Source: Acinetobacter sp. ANC 4648
GTDB lineage: Bacteria > Pseudomonadota > Gammaproteobacteria > Pseudomonadales > Moraxellaceae
Length of the DNA stretch: 64,000 nucleotides
Assembly: GCF_002135345.1 (NCBI RefSeq)
Contig: NZ_NEGI01000002.1
Location: 434,001-498,000 of the forward strand
Direction: 5' to 3'
Every line of letters starts with the position of its first letter. The first letter of the stretch is position 1. Below, piece after piece: positions 63,876-64,000 of this stretch. Under the pieces are notes generated by a model. That model saw only the letters and a program-made list of their open reading frames with translations, did no database searches and was not told where the DNA came from. The position numbers were made by a program, and so were the translations under genes.

Positions 63876-64000
63876 TCTGAGTTCCCTTAAGAATAAATAT
63901 AGATGAAGAGCAACATCCTAGAATGTATCTCTTCAAATTTTAAATACTTTAAATGAATACTATTATGTAAAAGCTTTAAAAAGTGCTTTTAAGCCATACG

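Overview
The window is chromosomal DNA from an Acinetobacter species (Moraxellaceae, Gammaproteobacteria). The evidence is AT-rich DNA, the bfmR/bfmS two-component pair that is characteristic of the genus, a GTG-started acpP, a split bioAFCD cluster and the birA-coaX pairing. I cannot resolve the species from sequence alone. Most of the window is ordinary core genome. No CRISPR array, tRNA, rRNA, prophage or complete insertion sequence was seen. Layout: 0-5 kb holds the start of the nuo operon (nuoA, partial nuoB), a small hypothetical gene and bfmRS. 5.4-10 kb is the class Ia ribonucleotide reductase nrdA / small membrane ORF / nrdB, with a cloverleaf-like palindromic repeat after nrdA. 10-12 kb has two convergent membrane-protein genes sharing one N-terminal module, and a Kbp-like BON-LysM protein. 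12-15 kb is yceD-rpmF-fabD-fabG-acpP (fatty acid synthesis). 15-20 kb is epmC, yciO, scpA-scpB and rluB. 20-24.7 kb is the biotin operon bioA-bioF-bioC-bioD, joined by 4-nt overlaps, with a BioH-like esterase upstream and no bioB. 24.8-26 kb has a periplasmic peroxiredoxin and an FtnA-type bacterioferritin. 26.3-33.6 kb is a chromosome and division operon transcribed as gntR-type regulator, smc, zipA, ligA. 33.7-40 kb is the most accessory-looking part: a TauE-type exporter gene, a Bap/RTX-like type I secreted adhesin with four nearly identical 327-bp repeats, and a small lipoprotein gene. A short copy of the 5' end of the exporter gene recurs just before birA, so the adhesin block is bracketed by direct repeats. 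40-45 kb is birA-coaX, ffh, a CcsA-like membrane protein gene and dusC. 45-57 kb is a run of mostly minus-strand small accessory, stress and hypothetical genes. It includes a decayed DUF488 gene and a ~180-nt strongly self-complementary intergenic segment that may encode a structured RNA. 57-64 kb holds an isolated acnD, ygfZ, dsbC, a Sel1-repeat protein gene and an AEC transporter. Functional themes: envelope and stress control (BfmRS, DsbC, Kbp, ZipA), DNA supply and chromosome maintenance (NrdAB, Smc, ScpAB, LigA), lipid and cofactor synthesis (Fab, Bio, CoaX, BirA), RNA modification (RluA, RluB, DusC, YciO), and surface attachment (the adhesin). The observations most worth follow-up are the direct repeats around the adhesin block, the putative structured RNA at 53.46-53.64 kb, the shared N-terminal module of the 10.3/11.3 kb pair, and the operator-like palindromes in front of the gntR-smc-zipA-ligA operon.
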